Assembly: GCA_020137815.1 (NCBI GenBank)
Contig: CM035360.1
Span: forward strand, 7,138,743 to 7,202,742
Direction: 5' to 3'
Length of the DNA: 64,000 bases
DNA from: Hormiphora californensis
Lineage: Eukaryota > Ctenophora > Tentaculata > Cydippida > Pleurobrachiidae
Within the stretch, counting starts at the first letter, position 1. Each line of letters starts with the position of its first letter. The notes below the pieces were generated by a model. It saw only the letters and a list, made by a program, of their open reading frames with translations. It made no database searches and had not been told where the DNA came from. Shown piece by piece: positions 12,530-24,047 of the stretch. Both the position numbers and the translations under genes were made by a program.

Positions 12530-12607
<78 letters not shown>
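12205..12607. repeat. GA/AGAT arrays followed by (AT)n tract
   Basis: GA repeats at about 12212-12290 and 12318-12412, then an (AT)n run at 12537-12607. Both could act as replication-slippage or cruciform sites; no gene. Confidence 0.95.
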
Positions 12608-12610
<3 letters not shown>

Positions 12611-13950
12611 TCAAACTTTCATCAACTACAACGTAAAACTATTTATTGAGGATGCTTATTGTATTGGGGAAATGAGCCATTCGAATTAAATTCAACTGTG
12701 GTGGCAATGCCACAGCCCCAAAAGTCACCGTGTTTTCTTTTATAATATGAGATAATCAACCAAAATAACAGTTGTTAGTGATAAGAGTTATTGCTGATAA
12801 CGAATAGAGTATTTCCGATTGAATAACAATATAAGGTTAAATACAACAATTCAGTCAGATCTACAATTCAGTCACATTATAATTCAGCCCTCTAATATTC
12901 TGGTGATTAGGCCGACACGTAATGATTAGCTGGCTTCACTCTCCGTTATCCTGAGTACAATCTATTATTGTAATAGTGATGAGTGGACATTTGAATTATT
13001 TGTTCGGGACTTCGTGACTACGGCCATTACGGCAACTTGCAGTTGAGTTAGCTCATTGTCTTACTCAAAATTACATTTCCTCTAATCTAAAATGTCTTGC
13101 TTCTACCACAGATTCAAAGGTAAAGTCATAAAACTAGGAAAAATTTGAGACAGAAGAGACCATACCTTAGTAAAACTGCAATCTGGTTATAGGTAGGTTT
13201 TCCATGACGCTCTGTCTCTGCAGATAGGTTAAAAATATTAGAATCTTCTTAGAAGGCTACTCACCTGCAAAGTAAAACCTTCTTTTTCATTCTGATTCAT
13301 TCCGTGATACGCACTGCTTCTGCAGTATAGGTGCGTTCCATTTATCTGCACGGTCTAGTGATCCTGCAACAGTACCCACTACCCAGTACCCACTCACCCA
13401 TATACTACCCACTCACAGAAGCTGCACCTGTGGATTAGAGGGAGCACCGGCACAGTAAACCATGATTAGTCGAAGTTGGTGTGTGATCCAAAAGTGCTGA
13501 GAAGTTGTCTTATTCTGCCAAGACAACTTCTGTAGTAGCCCCTTCAAAAACAGTTCCTTGGGACGATATAATTGAGCACAAATCAAAACCTCGATTAATA
13601 AAAACAGTGCATTCATGTTGCACAAAAAGTTACTTTTTAGTTACAAATTTAAATAAAGATATTAAATAACACACAAACTCTGATACACCTCTGTTCAATA
13701 CAAAACACACGATTAGTTTTTATAGCACAAATAATATATAACTTGCTTAGTTAATAAAACATGTAATATACGTCTAGTTTATACATACAATATGACTCTA
13801 CATTTGTAACTACATAAATAATGTAGTAAGTGCTAATCTGATTTAGAACATTTATAAGCCCATTACTCTTGGATCATCTATCTGTTGCTCATTTCTCAAT
13901 ATGCAGTACTCTATAGTATGTAGAGATCAAGTCCCCTCTCTATAATAGCT
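12608..13950. other. Intergenic, AT-rich
   Basis: No supported gene. A 70-codon minus-strand frame at 13413-13625 has no recognisable domain or splice context and is not called. Confidence 0.5.
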
Positions 13951-13954
13951 CTCC

Positions 13955-14110
13955 CCTGACCCCAACTAATAATACATCTCTCCCCCCTGACTCTAATAAT
14001 AATACCTCTCCGGGGCACAGTCCACAACCTCTCTCCACAACCCCCCCCCTCTCCCCCTGGCTCTAATAGTAATACCTCTCCGGTGTACAGTCCACAACCC
14101 TCACATCCTC
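13955..14110. repeat. Tandem copies of the end of the EGF-protein gene
   Basis: The last codons and stop of the gene ending at 14063 (CTCTAATAGTAATACCTCTC on the plus strand) recur about 69 bp further on as CTCTAATAATAATACCTCTC, and more weakly near 13960. The copies lie in the presumed 3' untranslated region. Confidence 0.7.
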
Positions 14111-14988
14111 ACACTCCTCATCACTACTGTAACACAACTGGGAGAAGTCCTTGTTAGAGGCGGAGGAGTGGACAGCCCAGTAACTCCTCAACTCCTCTCT
14201 CCAGTGGGGGTTGTAGGTCATCGCGAGGAGGAGTGTCAGAAGGGCCAGACAGACGAGGGTGATTGTAATACTGTATACTGCGGAGGAGGGTTACTTTTAC
14301 TACTAGTTATCAACAATGTAATAACTATTAATATTAGTGGTTAGCGGGGAGGAGGGGGTTATTGTTTGAGTTTACTTGGGCAAACTCATTGTATTTGGGG
14401 CATCCTTTAATTCTTTATTCCTCTCCTGTATCGAAATTACCTTGCATTACAAAATGGTAGGGACTCTGTTCACACGCAGAAACGTAGGGTTGACATTCTG
14501 TTGGGATTTTAGAAAAATCTTCTTCGCATCTCCGACCTAGGAGGAAAATTTAATTAGTTCCTGCAGCATCGAAATGCACCAATTGCATTTTATCTAATCA
14601 GGAGGTTGTTTATCTCATCCTAAAATCAATTTGAAATTGACCGGTCTAAGGAGGGACGGCATGAATCGTACCTGTGAAAGATAAGGGACAGGCACACTGC
14701 TTCGTCCCACCTGCAATAACGCACTGTCCGCCATTTAAACAGGGATTACCGTCACACAATCTTAGAACGGCTGCTGGAAAGTATTAGTTATCTTACAACG
14801 CCAGTAAGGCTTCCTAAATATGTGATGCTGCATTTAGAATTCACGTGTAATCACGTTGATGCTTTGGAATTTGGATGCAGAGTGCAGCAGTTCCCATTTT
14901 ACTTACTGTAGGGGTTGGACCTGTTGTTGCCCATAGCTTGAACAGTGATTTCAAGTAGTGGTAGCAGCATCAGCAGCTGAACAGTCAT
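14063..14988 (-). CDS. Small type I membrane protein with one EGF domain
   Basis: Four exons, all with clean splice sites and matching phases: 14907-14988 (ATG at 14988), 14672-14773, 14441-14536, 14063-14277 (TAG stop), 164 codons. The N-terminus MTVQLLMLLPLL is a signal peptide. Residues 34-65 form a complete EGF domain: six cysteines spaced C-x4-C-x5-C-x8-C-x-C-x8-C, with PCLNGGQC and FTGRRC. Two more cysteines (76, 83) follow, then one transmembrane helix about 95-114, then a short tail with acidic cysteine-bearing stretch and terminal RYYY. The layout (signal, single EGF, membrane anchor) is that of EGF-receptor ligands, but one EGF domain also occurs in adhesion proteins, so ligand function is only inferred. 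No orthologue is recognised. Confidence 0.85.
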
Positions 14989-15054
14989 GGTAGTTCTAGT
15001 GAAAGGAACGGAAGTTGGAAGTTAAAAAGTAATACAAAAGGGTCGTTACAGCAG

Positions 15055-15240
15055 GGACGGCAGCCCCGGTCAGGGGGCGTGGGGGTCTATGAGCGCAGCC
15101 CCGATGGGGGCGTAGGGCGCAGAGCCCCCGCAGGCAGGGTCCAGGGGCTGCAAGCCCCGGTGGGGGTTGAGGGGGCGAAGCCCCCCGAAAATTTTGGACA
15201 TTTTGAGGCGTTTTTAAACGATTTTAAGCATTTCTGAATT
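15055..15240. repeat. GC-rich hairpin repeat (GGGCGAAGCCCC type)
   Basis: Several short perfect palindromes such as GGGGCTGCAAGCCCC and GGGGGCGAAGCCCCCC follow each other, ending in GAAAATTTT and a run resembling the units at 17930-18590 and 58290-58920. It belongs to the same repeat family. Confidence 0.65.
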
Positions 15241-15349
15241 CTGAACTCCTTTGCTTTTGTTGGCATACGTTGCAGGCCCCTTATAATATAATATAAGGGG
15301 CCTGGAGGGAATACCGCGCTAGGGGGGAATACATAATCAATCATATCTC

Positions 15350-15650
15350 CGGTTCCAGATAAGGTACAGAAATCGTTTTGGTAGCGTTGGAAAGAAGAAG
15401 ATAACAGCTTTCAAATGCAACCGGTTTCAGGTCTCTATCTTATCAGGAACAAGAGATATGAACCAAACTCCGCAAAATCGAGTGCGGTAAAATAAAAAAA
15501 TTCGAGATTTTAATTCAAATTTGAAACAAAGTGTCCCTGCAGGGATCTGTGACGTCACTTTTTGAAAACAACCAATCTTTGAACGGCTATTGCTCAGCCT
15601 CCTCAAGTCCAATTAACTTGTCTCAAAAACAGCAAGGTAGATAATTGTCA
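15350..15650. other. Repeat-derived intergenic sequence
   Basis: Contains CTCTATCTTATCAGGAAC, shared with the foldback element in an ethanolaminephosphotransferase intron at 60669-60897, so it is a decayed relative of that repeat. Nothing coding is supported. Confidence 0.5.
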
Positions 15651-15779
15651 GATCTAACAGCTAGTGAAAGAATCAAGCAAAACGGACTTCAGGTGCCAAA
15701 GTTATAAGCACCGCCGTTTTTTCGCTCGCAAAGTTATTTTCGACCCAGCCGGGCTCAGCTGAGCTCAGGCCAAACGCGC

Positions 15780-16200
15780 GCGCGGCATTCCCTTCAGTCC
15801 CCTAAACTCCATTTTTTTTCAACTGTTCACCCCCCAAAGTCGTGCGCGGAATTGTTTTGCGCGTCTATCACATGTTAACGTGTAGCGCGCGCAGCGTAAA
15901 TTAAAATATCGCACGCGCACGAGTTGGAGGGTGAACAGTTGAATAAAAATGGACTTTACGGTGGCTGATTCACGCCAACTTTTTTCTCGATGAAAAAATA
16001 TTGAAAGAAAAAATAGGAAGAAAAATTTCAACGAAAAAAAATACACAAACTTTTTTGGCGTGAATCAGCCACCAGCCATGGCTGATCTCCGCCAACGTTT
16101 TACAAAAAAACATTGGCGTGAATCAGCCACTCCATGGCTGATCCACGCCAAGTGCGCGCGCTCTCAATAATAATGTTTGCGCTGCAGGTGCGCGCGTTTT
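15780..16200. repeat. Foldback repeats with CGGTGGCTGATTC ends
   Basis: At 15800-15955 a block opening CTCCATTTTTTTTCAACTG returns as its complement; a relative lies at 31190-31312. From about 15956 follows TACGGTGGCTGATTCACGCC and several inverted copies of GGCGTGAATCAGCCAC and GCCATGGCTGAT. The same modules appear inverted at 29390-29590. MITE-like; no coding. Confidence 0.7.
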
Positions 16201-16223
16201 GCTGCAAAACTCAGTTTTCTTTC

Positions 16224-16446
16224 TAGTGGAAGCTCTTACGGTATTTCCCACGCCCCGTGGGAAAGTTTTTGACCGTGGGAAAATTTTCGAACCGTGGGAA
16301 AAGAGAGATACATACAATAAGGTTTAAAAAATAATTATTTTTTCAACGTTATTGTATGTATCTCTCTTTTCCCACGGTTTGAAAACTTTCCCACGGTCAA
16401 AAACTTTCCCACGGGGCGTGGGAAATACCGTAAGAGCTTCCACTAT
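16224..16446. repeat. Palindromic MITE, terminal repeat GTGGAAGCTCTTACGG
   Basis: The two halves (about 16226-16320 and 16345-16444) are near-perfect complements, with inner repeats of CCCACGG and CATACAATAA. It is flanked on both sides by TA. A shorter relative lies at 30768-30907, also TA-flanked, suggesting a Tc1/mariner-like TA target duplication. Confidence 0.8.
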
Positions 16447-16496
16447 TCGGCCAGCGTTAAAATCTGGGTGTTTCGTGAGTGCTGACAAACGGTTTT

Positions 16497-16553
16497 TTAG
16501 GGTTAGGGCAAAAGTAGGGTTAGGGTTAGGGCTGGGGTTTGGGTTCAGGTTAG
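16497..16553. repeat. Short interstitial telomere-like (TTAGGG) tract
   Basis: About 57 bp with TTAGGG units, some degenerate (GCTGGGG, TTTGGG, TTCAGG). Because the rest of the interval is ordinary transposon-rich DNA, this is an interstitial tract and not a chromosome end. Confidence 0.7.
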
Positions 16554-16786
16554 GCCTTGACATTTCTTACCAGATAAACTTTGAATTAGCCAAAACGGTT
16601 GAGTGGTTCGGCGGTTAGAGCCGTTTTAGTGAATCAACTTTTTTGGCAGCGCGCACCTGTAAACAGGCCACCAAACACCCAGATCGTAACGGCGCCCTTT
16701 TCTTTCTTGATCTTTATATTTTTTTCTTTCGAGTTTGGACGCGAAACCGGTTCGAGTTCTAATGGGCGAGAACACTTTCTCTGAAC

Positions 16787-17465
16787 ATGGAAACGGGAGC
16801 CTCGTCCTGGCTATCTGCCCGGCCCCTGGAAGTATTCAACAGAGAGCTGTCCAAATCAGAGTTCACGGACGCTTTGTGCCTCAGGTATGGTTTTGAGATC
16901 AACGGCCAGTTCTCTGAATGTGTATGTGGAAAACAGAACGGAGCAGACCATACCTTGAGTTGTAGCACTGGAGGGTATACCATTCTGCGACACAACGAGA
17001 TAAGAAATACCCTTGCAGATATTATTACCCATGCAGGATACAAGGGTGTTGAAATCGAGAAAGTGTTACAGCCGGTTAAATGCTCGCAGTGACGTATATG
17101 CTATTAGCTTATGGAGAAGATTACAGGGAGCCCACATAGACGTGGCAGTATTCCACCCAACAGCTCCGAGCTACAGAGATAAAGAACCCAGAGCTCTGTA
17201 CAGACTCCACGAAAGCAGAAAGAAACGCGATTACCAACAGCGTATCAGAGACACAGAGAGAGGAGCATTCACCCCGTTTGTTATGTCCACCTCAGGAGGT
17301 GCCGGACCAGAAGCTGAGAGACTCATTAAAAAGCTGGCTACTCGCACCTCTGGTAAACACCATGACAAGTATCCAGAGACAATAAACTTCATCAGGACCA
17401 GGATCAGGTTCTGCCTGCTGAGAAGTACCCTGGTTTCTCTGAGGGGTACCAAAAAAAACTCATAG
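16787..17465 (+). pseudogene. Frameshifted C-terminal domain of an invertebrate mobile-element protein
   Basis: Two frames, 16787-17092 and from about 17085 to 17465, join across a +1/-1 shift into one protein tail. Seen motifs: LCLRYGFEI, CVCGKQNGADHTLSC, RHNEIRN, then AVFHPTAPSYRD, RRFTPFV-like GAFTPFVMSTSGG and RTRIRFCLLRSTL. This Cys/His domain is found as many near-identical copies in cnidarian and other invertebrate genomes next to reverse transcriptase remains; the precise element class is not certain. No start or upstream domain is found, so it is a truncated, inactive copy. Confidence 0.6.
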
Positions 17466-17761
17466 CACTCCTCCCACTCCATGTGCGATTTTGTTGACTG
17501 AAACTTTTAATTTTATGAATTGATATTTCTTGGTTTATTTCGGGTGATGGCGTGAATGCATTCGAGATTATTGAATAGCAATCCGACAATACCGGGTGTT
17601 CCGTGATGGTCGAGGGAGTACTCTGACCTTCGGTGGTGATGTCCCTAATGGCAGAGAAGAGCAGCAGCCAGGTGCCACAACTTGTGCAGAAGAGTTACCT
17701 CTGGTGACGCTACATCCCATGAACCCGTATCCATGCCACTCACCCAATGGCGACCCACTCC

Positions 17762-17765
<4 letters not shown>

Positions 17766-17834
<69 letters not shown>
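17766..17834. repeat. (GA)n microsatellite at arm A boundary
   Basis: Pure GA run. On the minus strand it is a polypyrimidine tract ending in CAG directly before the exon-like GGAGTGGGTCGCC, that is, an intact splice acceptor copy of ethanolaminephosphotransferase exon 59087-59167. Confidence 0.9.
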
Positions 17835-17836
<2 letters not shown>

Positions 17837-17899
17837 GTTAGTGTCTCTTACTGGTCAGGATATTTAAAACCCTTGGTTCAGTACCGCTCTTATAATCTG

Positions 17900-18600
17900 C
17901 CCCTCTTATCTTCCCCCAGTGGTGGCCCCAGCCTGGGGTGGTGGGGGGGTGGCCACCCCCCCCAAAACTTTTCAAACAGGGGTTGTTGGGGGTGGTAAAA
18001 TAGCTTTAAAATGTGTTCTAAATTGCTTTAAATTGATCAAAATCTAAAATTTTCCGGGGGCTTCGCCCCCAACCCGCACCAAGGGCTGAAAATCGTTAAA
18101 ATATTGTTCTGAATTGCTTAGAATTGATCAAAAACTAAAATTTTCCGGGGACTTCGCCCCTTACCCACACCAGGGGCTGAACATCATTAAAAAGTTTTCT
18201 AAAAGGGCTGAAAATTGCTCCCACCAAGGGCTGAAAATCGATAAAATATTGTTCTAAATTGCTTTAATTCATTAAAATTTCCGGGGCTTCGCCCCTTGTG
18301 ACTGAAACTCGTTGAAAAAGTTTTCTAAAAGGGCTGAAAATTGTTTAAAAAAGTTGTTCTAAATTGCTTATAATTCATCAAAAACTAAAATTTTCCGGGG
18401 GCTTCGCCCCCTAGCCCCCACCAAGGGCTCTGCCCCTGGACCCCGTTGGGGGGCTGCGCCCCCCAAACCCCCTGCCGCAGCTCCCTCGGCGCCGCTTCGC
18501 GGCACCTCGGTCGCTAGGTTTGGAGTTGAAGTGTGGCCTTCGGCCACACCACCCCCCCAAAAAATCCGGGCTGGGGCCACCCCTGTCTTCCCCTTATTGC
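17900..18600. repeat. Cluster of GGGGCTTCGCCCC hairpin units, arm A copy
   Basis: At least five units each combine a hairpin (GGGGGCTTCGCCCCC or similar), an AAAATTTTCC or TTTTCCGGGG edge, an AAATTGCTTA spacer and a GGGCTGAAAATCG motif. The arm B copy (58260-58930) is the reverse complement. No coding function is apparent. Confidence 0.8.
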
Positions 18601-19035
18601 CCCTCTTATCTTCCCCTTATTTTGCCCCTCTTATCTTCCCCTTATTGATTGTTGCATGTCATAGGGGAGGAGGCACATAGGTCCGATGCTGAGTAATGAC
18701 AGAACACCTAGGGGTGGTTAACCACGAGTCCTAAAAAGACTGGCTGTATTTTATGTACGGTGGCAAACGTGGGCTAAAGTGTGTAGTGAACCACTGAACA
18801 TGCACCACTCTGCCTTCTATAGGCTTAGTGGAACAAACCAGTTGTAAATTATGCACTCAGAGTCCTTCAGTTCAACTCCCATTTTATGTTGTCCTGGCTA
18901 ACTCTAGAGAGATCCAAATCCCTTGCTAGTGATTCATGTTACTACGGTCACAAATTAATTATAAAATCTCTTCTACCCAGCGCCAGCTGGAAGTGTAGTA
19001 GAGTCGGTTCGCCGCCTTTATTTCTAATGCTATGA

Positions 19036-22000
19036 TTGTCTTGTCTGTGGAGTCACGCCCGCAGACGTAAATGCAGTGAAAGAAAAATAATGATGGAAAG
19101 TTTTTATAAGGATATTAGCCAAACGTTCATTGGAACTCTAAACTGTCGTACCTTACGTACAGTCGAACGGCAAGAGGAGCTGGCTTATAAGTTCTGCAAT
19201 AGCAAACTTGGTGTGCTCGCAATTCAAGAACATCGGATAGTGCATGCACCGGGTGAGGTTATACGCATTACTCCGGCTGGGTCAGACTGCGTCCTCTTAA
19301 CATCTACAGCCGAGAGAAACCAGAGAGGGGCTTCAGTGGGGGGCGTGGGGATCGCCATGAGGGCAGCAGCGTGGAAGCTGATTACGGAGAAGGAGGTTGT
19401 CTCACCTCGCATCCTAAAGGTTACGTTTGCAGGGAACCCTCGTTTCACTGTAGTCTCTGTGTATTCACCAACTGAGGGCTACAGCAGAGATGAAGTAGAG
19501 AAGTTTCACCATGACCTAAGGGATTGTATAAACACTATCCCTGCCCACAATCTAGTGGTCGTGGCGGGAGATTTCAATGCGAAACTCGGCTGGTCGGATT
19601 CCCCCTCAGGATGGTACTACCACAAGAGCACTAGCCCTAATGGACTCTGTCTGAAGGAGACTCTACGGGAGGCGAATATGGAGGTTGCTAATGTGCGTTT
19701 TCAGAAACGGAAATGCCGCCTCTGGACTCACCTTTCGGACGGTACTCTCAGTAAATCCACCAAGGACTATATACTAGTGCGTAGGAAATGGCGGAACAGT
19801 ATCAAGGACGCCGATGTATCTGAGATATTTAGTTCTCTCGGATCGGACCATAGGGCGGTCACTGTTAAACTGAAGCTAACACTGCGGAAACGTAAAACAC
19901 CCCCGGGGAGGACCTCTTACTGCTACGAAGAGCTGAAATCTAGCCCAGAACTGCAGGAGAGGTTCTCTGTGGAGGTGCATAACCGCTTCGCAGTGTTAGA
20001 TTCAGCCATAGAAAACAGGGAAGATGCGACCGAGCGATATGGATGTCTAGTTGAAGCTGTTGGGCAGACGAGCAAAGCTCTACTGGGGAAGAAGCGAAAG
20101 AGGATCAGAGACGTGGTGGCTGATGATTTCAGGGTTAAACGAGCAAGGGAAAATGTGGAGACTGCAAGCCAGCAGTACCATTCTGCCCCATCTGAGGAAA
20201 CCTTGGATAGAATCGGAACCGCGAAGAAGGACCTACAGAATGCGTACGAAAATGTGCACTCTGAAATTCTGGAGAACAAGATTGGTAAGGTTGAGGTTGC
20301 TACTAAGCACGCCAAGACCAGGGAAAGCTGGAGGTTGATCAACGAAATTTCGGGACGACACCAGCGAGAGCAAAGTCAGATTGAGGGTGACTCAGCCGAT
20401 GATAGAGTTGAGATATGGTACAACCATTTCAAGACCCTACTCGGGACACAGGTTGAATCGACTGATGGAGATCTGGAAATTCCGGAGATTCACCCTCCTG
20501 GCCCAATCGAAGTTGGCCCCTTTACTCGAGACGAGCTGAAGTCAGCGAAGTCTAGACTGAAGGAAGCCAAGGCGTTTGGGGATGACTCAATCCCTCCAGA
20601 AGTACTAAAGAGATGCGATGTGGATGACATTGTACTGGAGTTCTGTAACGGAGCACTAAATGGGGAAGGAGTCCCGGATCAGTGGCGAATAAGCAACCTG
20701 ATCCCAGTCCCAAAAAAGGGCGACCTTTCAAAACCCGGCAACTACCGTGGGATAGCTCTGACTTCGATTGTAGCTAAAACGCTAAATCGGATGATCCTCC
20801 ACAGAATTAGGCCCCATGTGGAAACTCTGCTCAGCGATAATCAGAACGGGTTCAGGGAAGGCCGATCCACTACTAATCATGTTCTCACTTTGAGGCGGAT
20901 TCTTGAAGGTGCGAGGGCAAAGAATCTTCCTGTTGCGATGGTATTTATAGATTTCTGCAAAGCCTTCGACAGCATCAACAGGAAATCTTTGATGAAGATT
21001 CTCAGAGCGTATGGGATTCCAGCACGGATAGTGGACCTTATATCTTGGCTCTACACAAACACAAGGGCAAAGGTCATTACCGCTGATGGAGAATCTGCTC
21101 TCTTTGAAATTGTTGCCGGGGTGTTACAGGGCGATACGCTCGCACCCTATTTATTTATAATAGCACTGGACTACTGCATCAGTACGGCACTCTCGAGGCA
21201 CCCGGAGATTGGTTTCACCATCCAACCAGCACGGGGTACCAGATCTCGACCGATTGAGGCTCAACGGGTATCGGATACGGAGTTTGCTGACGATCTAGCG
21301 CTCCTTGCCGACTCTACTGAACAACTTGGAACTCTGCTCAAGGAGGTGGAAACCGTGTGTGGCCAAATTGGCCTCCGTTGTAACCTTGGTAAGACAGAAT
21401 TCCTGACAGAGGGCATCGATAACCCAGGGCAGTTAACATCTCTATCGGGAGAGAGCATCAAGAGGGTACAGGACTTCAAGTATCTTGGTAGTTGGATCGC
21501 CGACTCCACCCGGGACATTAACACCAGAAAGGCTAAAGCATGGGTGGCATGTCATAAACTCAAGAAGATCTGGAACTCGAGTCTTAAAGATGAGCTAAAG
21601 GTCCGATTGTTTGTGGCATGTGTAGAATCTGTTCTGCTGTACGGCTGTGAGACTTGGACGCTTACTAGGGATCAAGAGCGTAGTCTAAACGGCACCTACA
21701 CTCGAATGCTCAGGATGGCACTGAATAAAAACCAGTATCTCCTGAGGATGACCAACTGCGAGCTGTATGGTGACCTACCGATTCTCAGCACCAAAATAGC
21801 AGAGAGACGCCTGAGACATGCTGGCCACGCGTTTAGACACCCTGAGCTAACACTTCACTCAGTATTGTTATGGGAACCCTCCCACGGTAAAACGAAAAGA
21901 GGGAGACCAAACCTTACATTCGTGGACACCATACGAAGAGATACTGGAGTGAAGAGCGTAGCAGAGATATCTTCAATGATGGCTGGCCGAGATCCTTGGC

Positions 22001-22041
22001 GAAAACTGACCTACAGCGTTCGAGAATACCACTCGCCTTAA
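19036..22041 (+). mobile_element. RTE-like non-LTR retrotransposon, intact ORF (endonuclease + reverse transcriptase)
   Basis: A 1001-codon frame encodes an apurinic-type endonuclease (about residues 30-275: LNCRTLR, QEHRI, GDFNAKLG near 178, SDHRAV near 270) and a reverse transcriptase (about 520-830: NYRGIALTS near 569, FIDFCKAFDSIN near 637, LQGDTLAPYLF, catalytic FADDLA near 750, KFKYLGSW-type block). The tail has LLYGCETWTL near 867, typical of the RTE clade. True start may be the Met at codon 19 or 20. It cuts DNA and copies its RNA into the nick. The 3' end carries short TCAAGTAAG-like repeats at 22042-22075, as in RTE elements. Intactness suggests recent activity; the arm B copy is frameshifted. 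Confidence 0.93.
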
Positions 22042-22090
22042 GTCAAGTAAGTAAGTCAAGTATAATCTATACAGAGATGGATTCATATCC

Positions 22091-24047
22091 ATGATCCAGC
22101 CGTGTCCGGACTGGTCTGAGCAGTATACTAAAAACCCTTTATCAACTACCAGTTACCACCCTGTTTCAGATAAGAATGGTGTTATGTACCCCTTCCATAA
22201 CTACCACGGTGGAACATGGGCAGACAGGATGGACGAGATGGAACAGTTCAAGAGCAGGGACACTGATCTTTATATTTGCTGCACTATGCGATCAGGTACT
22301 GCAGTCGGACCCCCTATTTATCGGACCCCCCTATTTATCGGACCCCCTATTTATCGGACCCTCTATTTATCGGGCAACCCAATCATCCCGGTAAATCGGG
22401 GCTCGACTGTACAACATATATACACTCCTGCTGCTAATCTGACCGGGTCTGTAACATCACGTTTCATCTGGCAGGTTCCAATTGGAGCCAGAACATGATA
22501 AAGTTCATCCTTGGCATGGCGCCAGAGATAGCACCTTCTGATCTGGCCAAGTGGCTTGAGGGACACTCTAACGAACAGCTGGAGGAACTACCCTCCCCCA
22601 GGAGATTCAAAACACAGTAAGTAGGAGAGAAAATGACGTCATAATAAGTAGGAGAGAGTAGGAGAGAGAATGACGTAATAATGTGCAAAATTAAATAATG
22701 TTTCATTTCAGTGTCCCGTACTCGAAACTACCCCCTGACTGTAAAAGTATCTACATAGCCCGGAACCCTTTCGATAATGCTGTGGCGAACTTCGAAATAA
22801 TCCGTGGTTATGTGACCTTTGGTGCTGAAGGTAAGGTTTTATTAGCATGATGATTAGGTGATGATTAGGTGATAGAGACTGGTGGGGTAGATAATTTAAG
22901 GAGTGGTTGGGAAATTGGGGGTATATTGAGGGGAGGGGAGGAAGGCACTAAACCCGGAGCGGGTGGGGTATGAAACATAATAACCGGTTTGCTTTATCAT
23001 ATTACCCTCTCTGGTTGGGCCTTCTTGTACAAGGAACTAAGATAAGGGGACATGGAGTGAACAGTGAACCGTGAGAGAGATAGAGAGCACGTGTCACGCG
23101 GGTGTACTTGTTGAGATAGAAGTGGGACTTCCATTCTAGACGTATATAACGTCACGGCTTGATGTATTATTTAAATGACGTCATACAATGCACCACACCC
23201 TTGGTTGACAGACATCTCTAACACATACTGTACGTTCCTTATATGACACATGTTCCTTTATTACAGATTTGACATGGGACAGATGGGTTGATCTGTATCT
23301 GGAGGGTCGGTGTTTGTATGGAAGCTGGTTTGAGCACGTGGCCCAAGGAGAGAGGAGAGCTGAGGAATACCCTGATACAACACTCCTTCTAAGGTATGTT
23401 CTAACCCTCCTTTACATTAGTGCGGTGAAACAGGGTCAAGCAAGGCATGTATTGTTAATACTTTCTTTGTGTTGTGAGACATGGCACTGTGAGTGAGACA
23501 CATGGCACTGTGAGTGAGACATGGCACGTGGTTGTGGGCATTGTTTAACCAGTAGTACTAGTGGTGGAAGAAGAGTGAAGTGCAAACATAACAAACACAC
23601 TTGCTAATTATAAGATCATTGTCACAACTGTATGCGACACAAACTGCACATGTGACACATTAGTTAAGCCCCTCGATGGAAATGTCACAAATCGGTTTAT
23701 TTACCCTCTCACTCTAACCACCCCCCCCCCCCCCCAGATATGAGGATATGAAGGCTGATGAGGCGGGGACTGTTCAGAAGATAGCCAACTTTCTGGGGCA
23801 CCCTGTATCATCTGAAGATGCAATTAGGATTGCTGAACTGACCACCTTCAAAAAGATGAAGAAGGACCCTACTGCTAACCACCAGTGGAACGATTGGGGT
23901 GCAAACGAAGGATTCAAGTTCATTCGTAAGGGAATCGTGGGCGACTACAAGAACTATTTTACCAAGGAACAGTTTGAGAAATTTAAAGATAAGTTGAATA
24001 AAAGCGGGATCAAATGTTATAGCGCCAGCGAGTTTTCCTTAGAGTGA
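22091..24047 (+). CDS. Cytosolic sulfotransferase (SULT family), five exons, arm A copy
   Basis: Exons 22091-22295, 22475-22616, 22712-22830, 23267-23393 and 23738-24047 join in phase to 300 codons, the usual SULT length. Seen motifs: a variant 5'-phosphosulfate loop MRSGSNWSQNMI instead of the common KSGTTW, FKTHVPYS with the catalytic His, the 3'-phosphate motif ARNPFDNAV, and the C-terminal PAPS motif FIRKGIVGDYKNYFT. Role: transfer of sulfate from PAPS to a hydroxyl or amine acceptor in the cytosol; acceptor unknown. The gene begins about 15 bp after the RTE-like element, so its native promoter may be displaced. Intron 1 contains short CCCCTATTTATCGGA repeats (22308-22380). Confidence 0.93.
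22308..22380. repeat. Short tandem repeat in sulfotransferase intron 1
   Basis: Four units of about 17 bp, CGGACCCCCTATTTAT, slightly varied. Its inverted counterpart lies at about 54560-54630 in arm B. Confidence 0.85.

Noticed and set aside
13413-13625. 70-codon minus-strand frame near the EGF-protein gene
   Set aside because: No domain, no splice link to the neighbouring gene, AT-rich surroundings.
16497-16553. Telomere end
   Set aside because: Tract is short, degenerate and surrounded by ordinary sequence on both sides.
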